From contig NZ_VCJS01000114.1 in assembly GCF_005893125.1 (NCBI RefSeq), positions 1 through 39,484 on the forward strand: a DNA stretch of 39,484 bases. Direction: 5' to 3'. Made by a program: the position numbers and the translations under genes. Of the stretch, positions 1-7,382 are shown one piece after another. The first letter of the stretch is position 1; each line of letters starts with the position of its first letter. Under the pieces are notes generated by a model. That model did not search any database. It saw only the letters and a list, made by a program, of their open reading frames with translations, and was not told where the DNA came from. This DNA comes from Nonomuraea basaltis (GTDB taxonomy: Bacteria; Actinomycetota; Actinomycetes; Streptosporangiales; Streptosporangiaceae).

Positions 1-1
1 C

Positions 2-82
2 AGCACATCACCCTCCGTCACCAAAGGCCAGGTGGCCATCGGCTCACGCGGTCACGCCTTCACCGACGTTCACCCACGGTAA
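2..82 (+). CDS. 3' end of an unrecognised gene (partial)
   Basis: The window opens inside an open frame that stops with TAA at 80-82. The 26 visible residues end in RGHAFTDVHPR. They read like the tail of a protein but match no family I can name. Without the upstream sequence it cannot be told from a chance frame. The 190 nt that follow, up to the short-chain dehydrogenase, hold no gene I can support. Confidence 0.25.
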   Translation, partial: STSPSVTKGQVAIGSRGHAFTDVHPR

Positions 83-272
83 GACTCAGGAGAACTCTTC
101 GAATCACGGCACCAAAGGTGCCCTAGCCGTACCGCCGCCGGGCTGGAGAGAGCGAGCCGGGCGCACCTCCGTTCGATCGCAGCGGCCCGGCCCTCGCCAT
201 GACGTAATGCGACCGGTCGCCCGTACCGGCATCTCGGTAGATTTGGCGGGTGTTGTACGGTCGGGCCGCCGG

Positions 273-1082
273 TCAACGGGTGTTTTCGGGGGCGGGTACG
301 GCGTGTTCGGGGGCGCGGCTGACCTGCTCCCAGGCAGCCCAGGTCTCCATCCGCCGGCGGGAGATGTCGAAGGCCAGGTCGTAGATCGTGCTGCCGAGCA
401 GCAGCCGTAACGGCGGGTCTTCGCTGTCGACCAGCTTCAGCAGCGCCTCGGCGGCCAGAGGCGGCTCACTGTCGATCGAGCCCTCGGCCCACTGCTTTTC
501 CAACTCGGCGCGCAACGGGTCATACTCCTCCAAAGGCGACGTCGTCGTCATGCTGGTGTACAGGTCGGTCCAGTAGCCGCCGGGCTGGACGATGCTGAGC
601 TTGATGCCGAACGGCGCGGCTTCCATGGCCAGTGCCTCGCTCATGCCCTCCAGCGCGAACTTGCTCGCGCTGTACATGCCGGTGCTCGGGAAGCCGCCCA
701 GGGCGGCGATGCTGGAGACCTGCACGATGTGACCGGATGCCTGGTCACGCAGGTGCGGCAGGACGGCCTGGCAGACCCACATCGCCCCGAAGAGATTGAC
801 CTCCAGCTGGGCGCGTGCCTCGGCCTCGGTGAACTCCTCGACCATGCCTGAGGACATGGCGCCGGCATTGTTCACCACGATGTCGAGCCGGCCGAAGTGC
901 TCGATGGCGGTGTTCACGGCGGTGAACACCGCGTCGCGGTCGGTCACGTCCAGGGGAAGGGCAAGGAGCCGATCTCCGTACCGGTCGTCGAAGTCCTGTC
1001 GCGTGATGGTACGGCTGGCGGCGACCTGGCGGTCGCGGCGCTCCATCGCGGCGACGGCGGACGCACGGCCCAGTCCGAGCGC
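273..1082 (-). pseudogene. short-chain dehydrogenase/reductase, 5' truncated
   Basis: This is a classical SDR-family NAD(P)-dependent oxidoreductase. Visible family features are LDVTDRDAV, the NNAG motif, the catalytic Ser in VQVSSIAA, the YSASK signature with catalytic Tyr and Lys, and the PGGYWTDLY segment. The C-terminus is complete. The N-terminus is not: in frame upstream of the first ATG (1044-1046) the sequence reads ALGLGRASAVAA and then meets a stop at 1083-1085. GLGR is the second half of the nucleotide-binding TGxxxGxG loop, so the first strand and about ten residues are missing. An initiation at the internal ATG (257 aa) would lack the cofactor loop. The break coincides with the start of a possible TetR scrap on the other strand, which suggests a recombination joint. 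It could survive as a shortened protein, but a pseudogene is more likely. Confidence 0.75.
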
Positions 1083-1177
1083 TCACCCCCGAATACGCGG
1101 ACAGCATCGTCGAGACCGCCCTCAACGGACTGCGTCCGCGTCCTGCGGTCGGCCGCCCTCGCGATGGGGCGGCTTGA
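1082..1177 (+). pseudogene. possible C-terminal remnant of a TetR-type regulator
   Basis: On the plus strand, beginning exactly where the SDR reading frame breaks, an open frame reads LTPEYADSIVETALNGLRPR and then runs to TGA at 1175-1177. The wording resembles the last helix of TetR-family repressors, which often sit beside SDR or aldo/keto reductase genes. It has no start and overlaps the 3' end of the opposing aldo/keto reductase gene. The assignment rests on pattern resemblance over about 20 residues only. Confidence 0.25.
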
Positions 1178-2105
1178 CCACGTGCCGGGATCCACGCGGC
1201 GTGGGGGCACCGTGGACGGCGTCCAGGGCAGCCAGATGCTCCCGCGACAGTCGCAGCGCTCCGGCGGCCACGTTCGCGACCAGATGGTCGGGGTTGCCGG
1301 TGCCGGGAATCGCCAGCACGTGCGGCCCGCGGTGCAAGGTCCAGGCCAGCCGCACCTGGGCCGCACTGATCCCGAGTTCGAGGGCGATGCCCGTCACTGC
1401 GTCGCTGTCGGCCCCGCTCGCGCCCGCCTCGCGGCCGGCGGCGGCGATCGCGAAGAACGGTACGAATGCCACCCCTTGCTCGCCGCAGGCGCGGACGAAG
1501 TCGTCCTGCTCGGGCCGGACGCCGATGCCGTAGGAGTTCTGCACGCACACCACCGGGGCGATGGCTTGGGCCTCGGCGAGTTGATCCGGGCCGACGCCGG
1601 ACAGGCCCAGGTGGCGGATCAGCCCGGCCTGACGCAGGTCGGCCAGCGCGCCGAAGTACTCGGCGATCGGGCCGGGTCCGGACACGCGGAGGTTGACCAC
1701 GTCAAGGTGGTCGCGGCCGAGGTGGCGCAGGTTCTCCTCGACCTGGCCGCGCAACTGGCCGGGGACGGCCGGCGGGAGCCACGCGCCGGAAGGGTCCCGG
1801 GCGGGTCCGACCTTGGTGGCGATGACCAGATCGTCGGGGTAGGGGGCGAGTGCGTGGTTGATGAGCTCGTTGGCCGAGCGCAGCGATGAGAAGTAGAACG
1901 CGGCGGTGTCGATGTGGTTCACGCCCAGCTCGACCGCCCGCCGCAACACGGTGATCGCCCGGGCGCGCTCCATCGGGACGGCGTCGGGCGTGAGCGCCTG
2001 GCCGTACTGGGTCAGCCGCATGGCGCCGAAGCCGATGCGGTTGACCGCCAGGTCGCCGAGCCTGAAGGTGCCCGACGCCGCCGCGGTGATCTGTTCCGAG
2101 GTCAT
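1122..2105 (-). CDS. aldo/keto reductase
   Basis: A 327-aa NADPH-dependent aldo/keto reductase, expected to reduce aldehydes or ketones in the cytoplasm. The barrel begins with the usual beta-hairpin and IGFGAMRLT. Tetrad residues are visible as Asp in NHIDTAAFY, the Tyr of the same segment, and Lys in VIATKVG. The His expected after the fourth strand is replaced in LDVVNLRVSG, as is common in the actinobacterial DVVNLR subgroup. Cofactor-site wording such as IPGTGNPDHL is present near the C-terminus. I chose the ATG at 2103-2105 because the protein then begins just before the first hairpin; the frame is open for 50 more codons upstream but that part has no family resemblance. It is divergent from the ArsR-like regulator that starts 73 nt away, so that regulator may control it. 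Confidence 0.92.
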   Translation of the reverse strand: MTSEQITAAASGTFRLGDLAVNRIGFGAMRLTQYGQALTPDAVPMERARAITVLRRAVELGVNHIDTAAFYFSSLRSANELINHALAPYPDDLVIATKVGPARDPSGAWLPPAVPGQLRGQVEENLRHLGRDHLDVVNLRVSGPGPIAEYFGALADLRQAGLIRHLGLSGVGPDQLAEAQAIAPVVCVQNSYGIGVRPEQDDFVRACGEQGVAFVPFFAIAAAGREAGASGADSDAVTGIALELGISAAQVRLAWTLHRGPHVLAIPGTGNPDHLVANVAAGALRLSREHLAALDAVHGAPTPRGSRHVVKPPHREGGRPQDADAVR

Positions 2106-2178
2106 GGCCCGATCATGGACGCCTGGTAGCCTATGCCGCCATTGATTGTCATATGTGTAAATCGTGAGGGCGGTCATC
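2106..2178. promoter_or_regulatory. divergent promoter region, reductase / ArsR-like regulator
   Basis: A 73-nt gap between two divergently transcribed starts. Its centre (about 2140-2165) is AT-rich compared with the flanks, and GATT and AATC lie as inverted half-sites about 12 nt apart around CATATG. This is where both promoters and an autoregulatory operator would be expected. No clear minus-35/minus-10 pair can be assigned. Confidence 0.35.
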
Positions 2179-3177
2179 GTGGCAGAGCTGGCGTTCTCGG
2201 CGGACGATCTGGCGCAGATGCGCTTCGCGGTCTCGCCGATGTGGGAGGTCGTCACCAGCTACCAGCTGGTGATGTCCGGTTCCGCGCATCCAGTGCACCG
2301 CAGGTGGCTGGAGCGGGTGTGCCCGCAGGTGGCGGCCGCCGGGCTGGATCGAGGCTGGCTCGCCAAGCTCATCCGCCCGGGGCAGTACTGTCCCGATTTT
2401 CTGACTCCGACGCCCGGCGGGCCCGCCCCGGATCTGGCGGACGAGCTGGCCGCCGTGCGGGCCACATCCCCAGGCCGGGTGCACCAGGACCTCGATCTCC
2501 TGAGGCGCAAAGAGGGGCACCTCGGCCCCAGGTTGCGCAGCCTGTACGCCGACCCGCCATCCTGCCTGCCGCGCATCGCCGAGGAGATCGAGACCTACTG
2601 GGAGCTGGCGCTCGCCCCCTACTGGGCGCGGATCCAGACCGTGCTCGACGCCGACGTCTACCACCGGGCCCGCCAGGTGGCCGAGCACGGGGCCGGCCAT
2701 CTCTTCAACGACCTCCACGCCTCGATGAGCTGGGACGGCAACTCGCTGCAACTGATCCGCCGCCGGACGCTGGCCCGCGAGTCCACCGGACCGGGGCTGC
2801 TGCTGATCCCGTCGGTGTTCATCGGAGCCGGCCTGCTGTCCAGGGAGACCCCACCGGATCCGCCGCAGTTCGGCTACCAAGCGCGCGGCGTCGGCACGCT
2901 GTGGCAGCCACGGCCCGTGGCCAGAACCGGCGCGCTGGCCGCCGTTCTCGGGCGCTCACGTACTCGATTGCTCATCGAACTGGAGAGCCCCGCCTCGACC
3001 ACGGAGCTGGCCCGCCGCACCGGATTGTCGGCAGCCGGGGCCTCCCGGTACCTGACCGCCATGCGCGACGCGGGCCTGGTCAGCGCCCATCGGTCGGGAC
3101 GAAGCGTGCTTTACGCACGTACGGCTGCCGCGGAAGCCGTACTGGCCGCTGCGGGTCAGCAGACGCAGGATGCCTGA
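2179..3177 (+). CDS. ArsR-like winged-helix transcriptional regulator
   Basis: A 332-aa DNA-binding protein. The N-terminal two thirds (FSADDLAQMRFAVSPMWEVV onward) is the alpha-helical region typical of long actinobacterial ArsR/SmtB-like regulators. The winged helix is C-terminal, about residues 250-325: LLIELESPASTTELARRTG, then SAAGASRYLTAMRDAGLV as recognition helix, then a wing at HRSGRSVLYARTA. GTG 2179 was chosen because GAGGG lies 8 nt before it; another GTG at 2164 is in frame but has no such site. No metal-binding cysteine cluster is visible, so metal sensing is not indicated. It is divergent from the aldo/keto reductase gene, which it may regulate together with itself. Confidence 0.85.
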   Translation: MAELAFSADDLAQMRFAVSPMWEVVTSYQLVMSGSAHPVHRRWLERVCPQVAAAGLDRGWLAKLIRPGQYCPDFLTPTPGGPAPDLADELAAVRATSPGRVHQDLDLLRRKEGHLGPRLRSLYADPPSCLPRIAEEIETYWELALAPYWARIQTVLDADVYHRARQVAEHGAGHLFNDLHASMSWDGNSLQLIRRRTLARESTGPGLLLIPSVFIGAGLLSRETPPDPPQFGYQARGVGTLWQPRPVARTGALAAVLGRSRTRLLIELESPASTTELARRTGLSAAGASRYLTAMRDAGLVSAHRSGRSVLYARTAAAEAVLAAAGQQTQDA

Positions 3178-3205
3178 GATGAGGGATCCCCCGGAATCCA
3201 GGCTG

Positions 3206-3322
3206 CTTCTCGCAGCCCGCCGCGTTCAGCGCGTCGGTCTGCCCGTCCAGGTTCTGCGACGCATTGGAGATCCGGGCGTAGCCGACACGTTGGCCAGCGA
3301 GAGGGTGCACTGGCAGGCTCAT
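3206..3322 (-). pseudogene. serine recombinase (resolvase), N-terminal fragment
   Basis: Starting at ATG 3322 the frame reads about 39 residues of a resolvase/invertase catalytic domain: GQRVGYARISNASQNLDGQ, then TDALNAAGCEK. The Ser in YARIS corresponds to the nucleophile that attacks DNA, and QNLDGQ is the typical following helix. After GCEK the frame loses all family resemblance (QPGFRG...), so the remaining ~150 residues are missing here. The matching C-terminal half lies 3.2 kb away at 6507-7022 on the same strand, but upstream in the direction of transcription. See the mobile-element entry. Confidence 0.8.
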
Positions 3323-3435
3323 GAACCCGATCATGTACCGGAACCCGGTGGCGTGATGGCAGTTTCGCAACATTGATTCCGGACTGAGTTCCGGACGCCA
3401 TTTCGAGACCGAGCAGGTGCTGAAGGTCCACTATT

Positions 3436-3474
3436 GATCTTGTCCGGTAATGAGGACTTCCGGACACAAAGATC
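3436..3474. repeat. imperfect inverted repeat
   Basis: GATCTTGTCCGG at the left is answered by CCGGACACAAAGATC at the right across a 12-nt loop. The arms match except for a three-base bulge on the right side. TTGTCCG recurs at about 3854 inside the GTGC repeat region. It could be a transposon end, a terminator-like hairpin or an operator. The stretch from here to 3686 contains no gene I can support. Confidence 0.5.
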
Positions 3475-3686
3475 ACCATCACGCACCGCCACCCCACCAG
3501 GCGATCCGCCCCGAAACCCACGATCACCTGCGAGCTGCAAGCGAACCGGAACGTACGCTAACGACCCCGCGCGAGCCCTGTTCGGCACCTATGGCGACCT
3601 GTGGGAAAGCGTTTCCCGTGCGAAACGGTTCCGTTGCAGGTCCACCCCCCTAAACCGAAGCAAACCCCAGCAATGAATCAGGGCCC

Positions 3687-3888
3687 GTGCACTGCGTGGG
3701 CCCTACGTCCAGGGGTGTGCCGCAGCCTGCAGACCACTTCGCGCATCCGTGCAGACGGCTTCGGAAACCGACACACACTGTCACTTTCCCAAGTTGTGTG
3801 CACGGCTGTCCTGGGCTTTCGAGCGTCTGTGCAGAGGACTATGAAGCACCGACTTGTCCGTAGTTCTTTGCGCTACGGTGCAGTTGTT
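3687..3888. repeat. array of spaced GTGC repeats, probable transposase-binding end
   Basis: Short copies of GTGCA-like sequence occur at 3687, 3717, 3749, 3798, 3829 and 3878, all in the same orientation. The last four are GTGCAGACGG, GTGCACGGCT, GTGCAGAGGA and GTGCAGTTGT, separated by 49, 31 and 49 nt. Multiple spaced direct repeats just inside the end are characteristic of Tn7/Tn5053-type (TnsB/TniA) transposons. A TniA-like N-terminus begins 35 nt after the last copy. The terminal TGT boundary was not identified with certainty. Confidence 0.45.
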
Positions 3889-3922
3889 CCCCTACTCGCG
3901 TGCGCGACGGTGAGGTCCCGAC

Positions 3923-4081
3923 ATGGATGGCGGGCGGGCGCAGATCATTGAGCGGGGCGTGCTGACCGCCCCGGATGAGGCGTGGGACGTGGCGGTACGC
4001 CAGGCGGAGGTGATCGGCCGGCTGGCCGCCGAGCCGCAGGTGGGATTGGCGGCCGCGGACGCGGCGGCGTCCGAACTGGGT
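3923..4081 (+). pseudogene. TniA/Mu-type transposase, N-terminal fragment
   Basis: From ATG 3923 the frame gives 53 residues beginning MDGGRAQIIERGVL, with AWDVAVRQAEVIGRLA and AAADAAASELG. This resembles the N-terminal helix-turn-helix of TniA/Mu-like transposases, where the next residues would normally be a recognition helix such as VSRRQVY. Here the match stops at ELG, and the frame ends eight codons later at 4105. The DDE catalytic core is entirely absent, so this is a remnant. The GTGC repeats immediately upstream fit the left end of the same element. Confidence 0.5.
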
Positions 4082-4196
4082 GAGCCGTTAACCAACGTGT
4101 CATAGGCCGCCAAACCTCGAAGATCCCTAGCCTGACCTTCTGTAATGCCGAAGGGCCCGGCGCGGATCTATGGGCGTGGAACGTCCGCCGCTTGGC

Positions 4197-4265
4197 ATGG
4201 ATGAACTCATCGAGCACTGGACGGTGCTGAGCGATGAGGTCGGCCTGGTGAGTGCGAAGCAGGAA
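4197..4265 (+). pseudogene. Tn3-family transposase (DUF4158 type), N-terminal scrap
   Basis: Twenty-three residues from ATG 4197, beginning MDELIEHWTVLSDEVGLV and followed by SAKQE, match the opening of DUF4158-containing Tn3-family transposases of actinomycetes. The usual continuation (GATRLGFALLLKFY-like) is missing. Only the extreme N-terminus remains. Confidence 0.45.
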
Positions 4266-4333
4266 GGCATGGCTTGCCGGCCACGAGGCGGTCGAACAGC
4301 CTTTTCCACGGCCCCAGGACGTCGGCCGGCAAC

Positions 4334-4707
4334 GGGCTCATCAACCGGTACGCCTGGTGGAAGACCATTGATGAAGTCCGGGCCGACGAACCGGCTGCCC
4401 GGCGCCAGAAGCTGCCCAACTCGACGAGCGCGCCCGCCGCGCCGCCACCGTGGACCTCGGCATCCCGACGTTCCGCGACGTCGCTGGTCGGACCGTCAGC
4501 GCCAACCCGAGCAAGATCATCAACTAGTTCAGAGAATTCATCAACACCCTGCTCATCCAGTCCGTCCTCAAGGACCCCGCCTGGCAGCAGCGCCTGACCG
4601 ACGCCGACAAGCGCGGCCTGTCGCCGCTGTTCTGGTCGAACGCCAACCTGTACGGCACGATCGACATCGACATGGGCCGCCGCCTCGACCTGGGCCTCGC
4701 GGCCTGA
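4334..4707 (+). pseudogene. decayed transposase-like gene, 3' part, with frameshift and amber stop
   Basis: Coherent protein sequence continues on the plus strand: GLINRYAWWKTIDEVRADEP, a one-base frameshift near 4420, LDERARRAATVDLGIPTF to NPSKIIN, an in-frame TAG, then FREFINTLLIQSVLKDPAW, RGLSPLFWSNANLYG and MGRRLDLGLAA up to TGA 4705-4707. The last block resembles the C-terminus of DUF4158/Tn3-type transposases (NTLMIQ..., LTPLFWSHV, LDM.SRLDL). That fits the N-terminal scrap just upstream and implies an internally deleted, multiply broken transposase. The first block I cannot place, so the family assignment is moderate. The gene is dead as written. Confidence 0.45.
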
Positions 4708-4726
4708 CCATCAGGGTCAGGTTCTT

Positions 4727-4752
4727 CGGCCAGGTCGCCGTCGTCCTGGCCG
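4727..4752 (+). terminator. hairpin after the decayed transposase
   Basis: CGGCCAGG and CCTGGCCG form a perfect 8-bp stem around a 10-nt loop, 19 nt after the stop at 4707. There is no T-run after it, as is usual for high-GC actinomycete terminators. Function is inferred from position. Confidence 0.4.
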
Positions 4753-4894
4753 CTTAATCATGGCGTCCCGCACCGCCCGCGCGCGGCCGGCCGCGCCACG
4801 CACGTCAGGCCAGCGCGTGTCCGGTCAAATGCCTTCTAGCTGCGGCGTCACGACCCGCGAAGTACGGAGCCAGAACGCCCCCTCGGCTTCGGGC

Positions 4895-5824
4895 TCAGCC
4901 CAGATGCTTGTCGAAGAACTTGCCCAGACACTCGACCGCCTGCGCGATGTATTCGGGCTCGTCGTACATCTCGTAGTGGCGTGCGCCCTCGATGACGAGG
5001 ATGTCCTCCGCCTCACGTGCCAGATGGGTCAGTTGCCGACCGTCTTCAAGAGAGCCGGTTGACCCGCCCTCGCCGGCGACGATGACCTGGACGGGCTGGG
5101 TCAGCAACTCGTCGGCGAGGTGGAACGCGTCGAAGCCCAGGATCAGCGCGTCGCTACGGTAGTGGCGGCGGTTGGTCGAGTGTTCGTGGCGGCCGCGCGG
5201 GGTCCGATAGAAGGTCACGGCCTGCAGCATGTCGATGTCGGTGACGCCAGCGGATTCCGCGTCCCGCACGGTGTCGGGGATCCACGGGTGCCGGACCGAC
5301 TGTCCGCCGCGCGCTTCGGCGGTGGCCTGCCGAGCCACGTCCTTGAGCAGTCCCGCGACAGAGCCGGAGGCTGTCATGGCCGCTCGGAAGGCACGGCCGA
5401 TATTGACCGGGACCACGGTGCCGACCGCCTTGATGCGGTGCTCGGTCATCGCGGCATTGACGGCGTAGCCGCCGCCAGCGCAGATGCCCAAGACGCCGAT
5501 GCGCTCCGCATCCACGCGGTCCAGCGCAGTGAGGAAGTCCACGGCGTAGCGAAGATCGGCCACCCGTTCGGCGGGATCCTCCAGGTCCCGGGGCTCCCCG
5601 CCGCTCTGGCCCTGGTAGGCGGGGTCGAACGCGAGAGCGACGAAGCCTTTCTGTGCCAGGGCGCGGGCGTAGTTGGCGCCGATCTGCTCCTTCACGCTGC
5701 TGCCCGGCGTGGCGATGATCACGGCCGGGTGCTTCCGGCCTGTGTCGAAGCCCTCGGGGAGATGGAGGTTCCCGGCGAGCTCGAAGCTGCCGCGGGAGAT
5801 GGATGCGGTCTGGATGGAAGCCAT
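4895..5824 (-). CDS. alpha/beta hydrolase (dienelactone-hydrolase-like)
   Basis: A complete 309-aa cytoplasmic alpha/beta hydrolase. It opens with the beta strands around GSFELAGNLHLPEG and the oxyanion region VIIATPGSSVKEQ. The nucleophile elbow is GICAGGGYA, with Cys where most members have Ser, as in dienelactone hydrolases. The C-terminal His is in EGARHYEMYD. No signal peptide is seen, so an intracellular ester, lactone or small-molecule substrate is expected. It starts at ATG 5824 and is divergent from a MarR regulator 114 nt away, the classical arrangement in which MarR represses the hydrolase and itself until a ligand binds. The substrate is not deducible. About 185 nt between its 3' end and the hairpin at 4752 hold nothing recognisable. 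Confidence 0.9.
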   Translation of the reverse strand: MASIQTASISRGSFELAGNLHLPEGFDTGRKHPAVIIATPGSSVKEQIGANYARALAQKGFVALAFDPAYQGQSGGEPRDLEDPAERVADLRYAVDFLTALDRVDAERIGVLGICAGGGYAVNAAMTEHRIKAVGTVVPVNIGRAFRAAMTASGSVAGLLKDVARQATAEARGGQSVRHPWIPDTVRDAESAGVTDIDMLQAVTFYRTPRGRHEHSTNRRHYRSDALILGFDAFHLADELLTQPVQVIVAGEGGSTGSLEDGRQLTHLAREAEDILVIEGARHYEMYDEPEYIAQAVECLGKFFDKHLG

Positions 5825-5844
5825 GATCTCGTTCCGGTTGTATC

Positions 5845-5865
5845 CTAGTACGGCAACAGTGCTAG
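5845..5865. promoter_or_regulatory. probable MarR operator 1 (inverted repeat)
   Basis: CTAGTAC and GTGCTAG are inverted half-sites (one mismatch) separated by 7 nt, centred about 31 nt upstream of the hydrolase ATG. Spacing and location fit a MarR dimer site that would block the hydrolase promoter. Confidence 0.5.
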
Positions 5866-5876
5866 TATAGTTACCG

Positions 5877-5900
5877 ATGTTGTACGAAACTGAACAATAT
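5877..5900. promoter_or_regulatory. probable MarR operator 2 (inverted repeat)
   Basis: ATGTTGT and ACAATAT form inverted half-sites (one mismatch) 10 nt apart, about 40 nt upstream of the MarR start. The region is conspicuously AT-rich in a GC-rich background, consistent with the regulator's own promoter and autoregulation. Confidence 0.45.
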
Positions 5901-5938
5901 CAGGGATTGTGCGATCCTGGGGAAGGAGCGCCTGCGAG

Positions 5939-6352
5939 GTGAATACCGCCGCGCGGATCTGGGGGCTCAACCACCGGCTGCTGACCGCGGTCATGAACAG
6001 CTGCAGCGAGCAGCTCGACGAGCTCGGCCTGGACACCAAGGAGTTCTTCGTGCTCGGCGAGGTCGACGAATGTCGCTACCCGGCCGAACTCGCCGCCCGA
6101 CTGATGATGCCCAAGGCGAGCGTGACGGTGTACCTACGCAACCTTGTGGCCAAGGGCTTCGTTCAACGCGAGATCGACGAGGGCGACCTACGCCGCCACC
6201 GCCTCGTGGTGACTCCGGACGGCAAAAAGGCACTCGATCGCGCACTGGCGACCCTGTCCGACAACTTCGAGCAGTGGCTCGCAAGACTCGAAGCGCAAGA
6301 GCGCGACGAGCTCCAGCGACTCTTGGAGAAACTTCTTCGGCATCAGCAGTGA
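5939..6352 (+). CDS. MarR-family transcriptional regulator
   Basis: A 137-aa winged-helix repressor of the MarR family. The N-terminal dimerisation helix is ARIWGLNHRLLTAVMNSC. The winged helix follows: YPAELAARLMMPKASVTVYL as helix-turn-helix, with the wing around DEGDLRRHRLVVTPDG. A C-terminal dimer helix runs to the end. I chose GTG 5939 because GGAAGGAG lies about 10 nt upstream; the frame is open further upstream to 5909 without a site. It is divergent from the alpha/beta hydrolase, and two palindromes lie between them. Ligand unknown. The 154 nt after its stop, to the recombinase fragment, show no gene. Confidence 0.9.
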   Translation: MNTAARIWGLNHRLLTAVMNSCSEQLDELGLDTKEFFVLGEVDECRYPAELAARLMMPKASVTVYLRNLVAKGFVQREIDEGDLRRHRLVVTPDGKKALDRALATLSDNFEQWLARLEAQERDELQRLLEKLLRHQQ

Positions 6353-6506
6353 GCCGCCACCTTGGACCGCCGACCCTTCGGCCAAGGTCCACACCGTATG
6401 ACGCGGCCCTTGACCCAACAACCGAACGGCCAACGGCGATAGCGAGCCCCGGTTCGGGCGGAGTTACCGCCGTCCACCGTTCGGATGCGGGTGGCCCATT
6501 TCTCGA

Positions 6507-7022
6507 TCAGGACTGAGGGGGCGGGATCCTCGGGTCGGGCAGCAGGTCGGCCAGTGCGGTGCGCACGGCGACTCGGCTCACCCCGTGCTCACGCGCGAGA
6601 CCCGCGATCGAGGCGCCCTCGTCACGGAACGCCGCCCGCACTTCCTCAAGCTGGTCTCCGGCGAGTGCGGGTGGCCGGCCGCGGTAGCGGCCTTCGGCTT
6701 CGGCCGCGGCGATCCCTTCGGCGGTCAGTTCGTTTTGCAGGTCGCGCTGGAACTGCCCGACGGCGATGATCACGTTGGTGATCAGGGCGGTGGTGGTGGC
6801 GTCGTCGGCGGCCAGGTCTTGGAAGTTAGACAGCGGCCCCGACAGGACTCGCAGCACGACGCCGCGGGCCTGGCACCAGTCCCGGACGGCGTGGATGTCC
6901 ATCAGGTCGCGGCAGAGCCGGAACAGCTCTGAGACGGTGAGGGTGTCGCCGGGGTGCGCGGCGGAGGCGACCTTGGCGAACGCGGGCCGTTCCAGTGCGG
7001 GGATCTTGGAGGTCCATCCGGT
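6507..7022 (-). pseudogene. serine recombinase (resolvase), C-terminal fragment
   Basis: About 171 residues of a resolvase lacking the first ~45, including the catalytic Ser. Recognisable parts: TGWTSKIPALERPAF, HPGDTLTVSELFRLCRD (the paired catalytic arginines of the RLxR motif are kept), ALITNVIIAVGQFQRDL (the E helix, normally IAEFERDL), the GRYRGRPPAL linker, and a C-terminal helix-turn-helix IAGLAREHGVSRVAVRTAL. Upstream of TGWTSK the resemblance stops abruptly at 7022. The N-terminal fragment at 3206-3322 ends at GCEK, and in intact family members only about four residues separate these points. The two pieces therefore look like one gene cut once and placed at opposite ends of a 3.8-kb segment. 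Confidence 0.85.
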
Positions 7023-7028
7023 GCCCGC

Positions 7029-7298
7029 ATGAGCGGTGAGTATCGGCCAGCCCGGACGATCCAGCCGGGCTGGCAGGTCCGCCTCGCCACCACCGCGGCT
7101 ACCGGCCGGTCGACCGGTCAGGGCTGGATGGCGGTGCTGGCCCGCCTGGACACCGTCACCGACACCGGCCGCCGGCGCGTGTGGTTCCTCGGCGACGGCC
7201 AAGCCGCCGTCGCCGAGGCGGACCAACTGGTCTTCAGCCGCACCCCCGAAGAAGCGGAGGACGCGGCCGCCGCCGACGGGCTGCCTCCTGCCGCATGA
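7029..7298 (+). CDS. small hypothetical protein of mobile-element type
   Basis: An 89-aa frame from ATG 7029 to TGA 7298, with TIQPGWQVRLATTAATGRST, RRRVWFLGDGQAAVAEAD and SRTPEEAEDAAA. Composition and strand bias look coding, and a similar style of short basic/acidic protein is common in actinomycete integrative elements and plasmids. No domain is recognised. It begins 7 nt after the right edge of the recombinase-bounded segment, so its true 5' end may have been cut; GGAGG at about 7008 is rather far for the ATG used. Confidence 0.4.
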   Translation: MSGEYRPARTIQPGWQVRLATTAATGRSTGQGWMAVLARLDTVTDTGRRRVWFLGDGQAAVAEADQLVFSRTPEEAEDAAAADGLPPAA

Positions 7299-7382
7299 GT
7301 GCACTTCCCCGGGCCGCCCGCCCACGCGCGGGCGGCCATCACCATGCCCAGCCCAAAGGCCGCCTCACCAAGAAGCCCTCTC

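Larger units (their letters stand above)
3206..7022. mobile_element. segment bounded by two halves of one serine-recombinase gene
   Basis: The left edge is the broken end of a recombinase N-terminus (3206-3322) and the right edge is the broken start of a recombinase C-terminus (6507-7022). Both are on the minus strand. If the two edges were joined, the minus strand would read the N-terminal part straight into the C-terminal part with only a few codons missing. That is the arrangement expected of a circular molecule opened inside its recombinase gene. The interior holds TniA-like and Tn3-like debris plus a hydrolase/MarR pair. Two independent fragments cannot be excluded without homologue alignment. 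Confidence 0.45.

Noticed and set aside
3601..3700. A tRNA-like 3' end near GCAGGTCCACCCCCC
   Set aside because: No cloverleaf, no T-arm consensus and no CCA context could be made.
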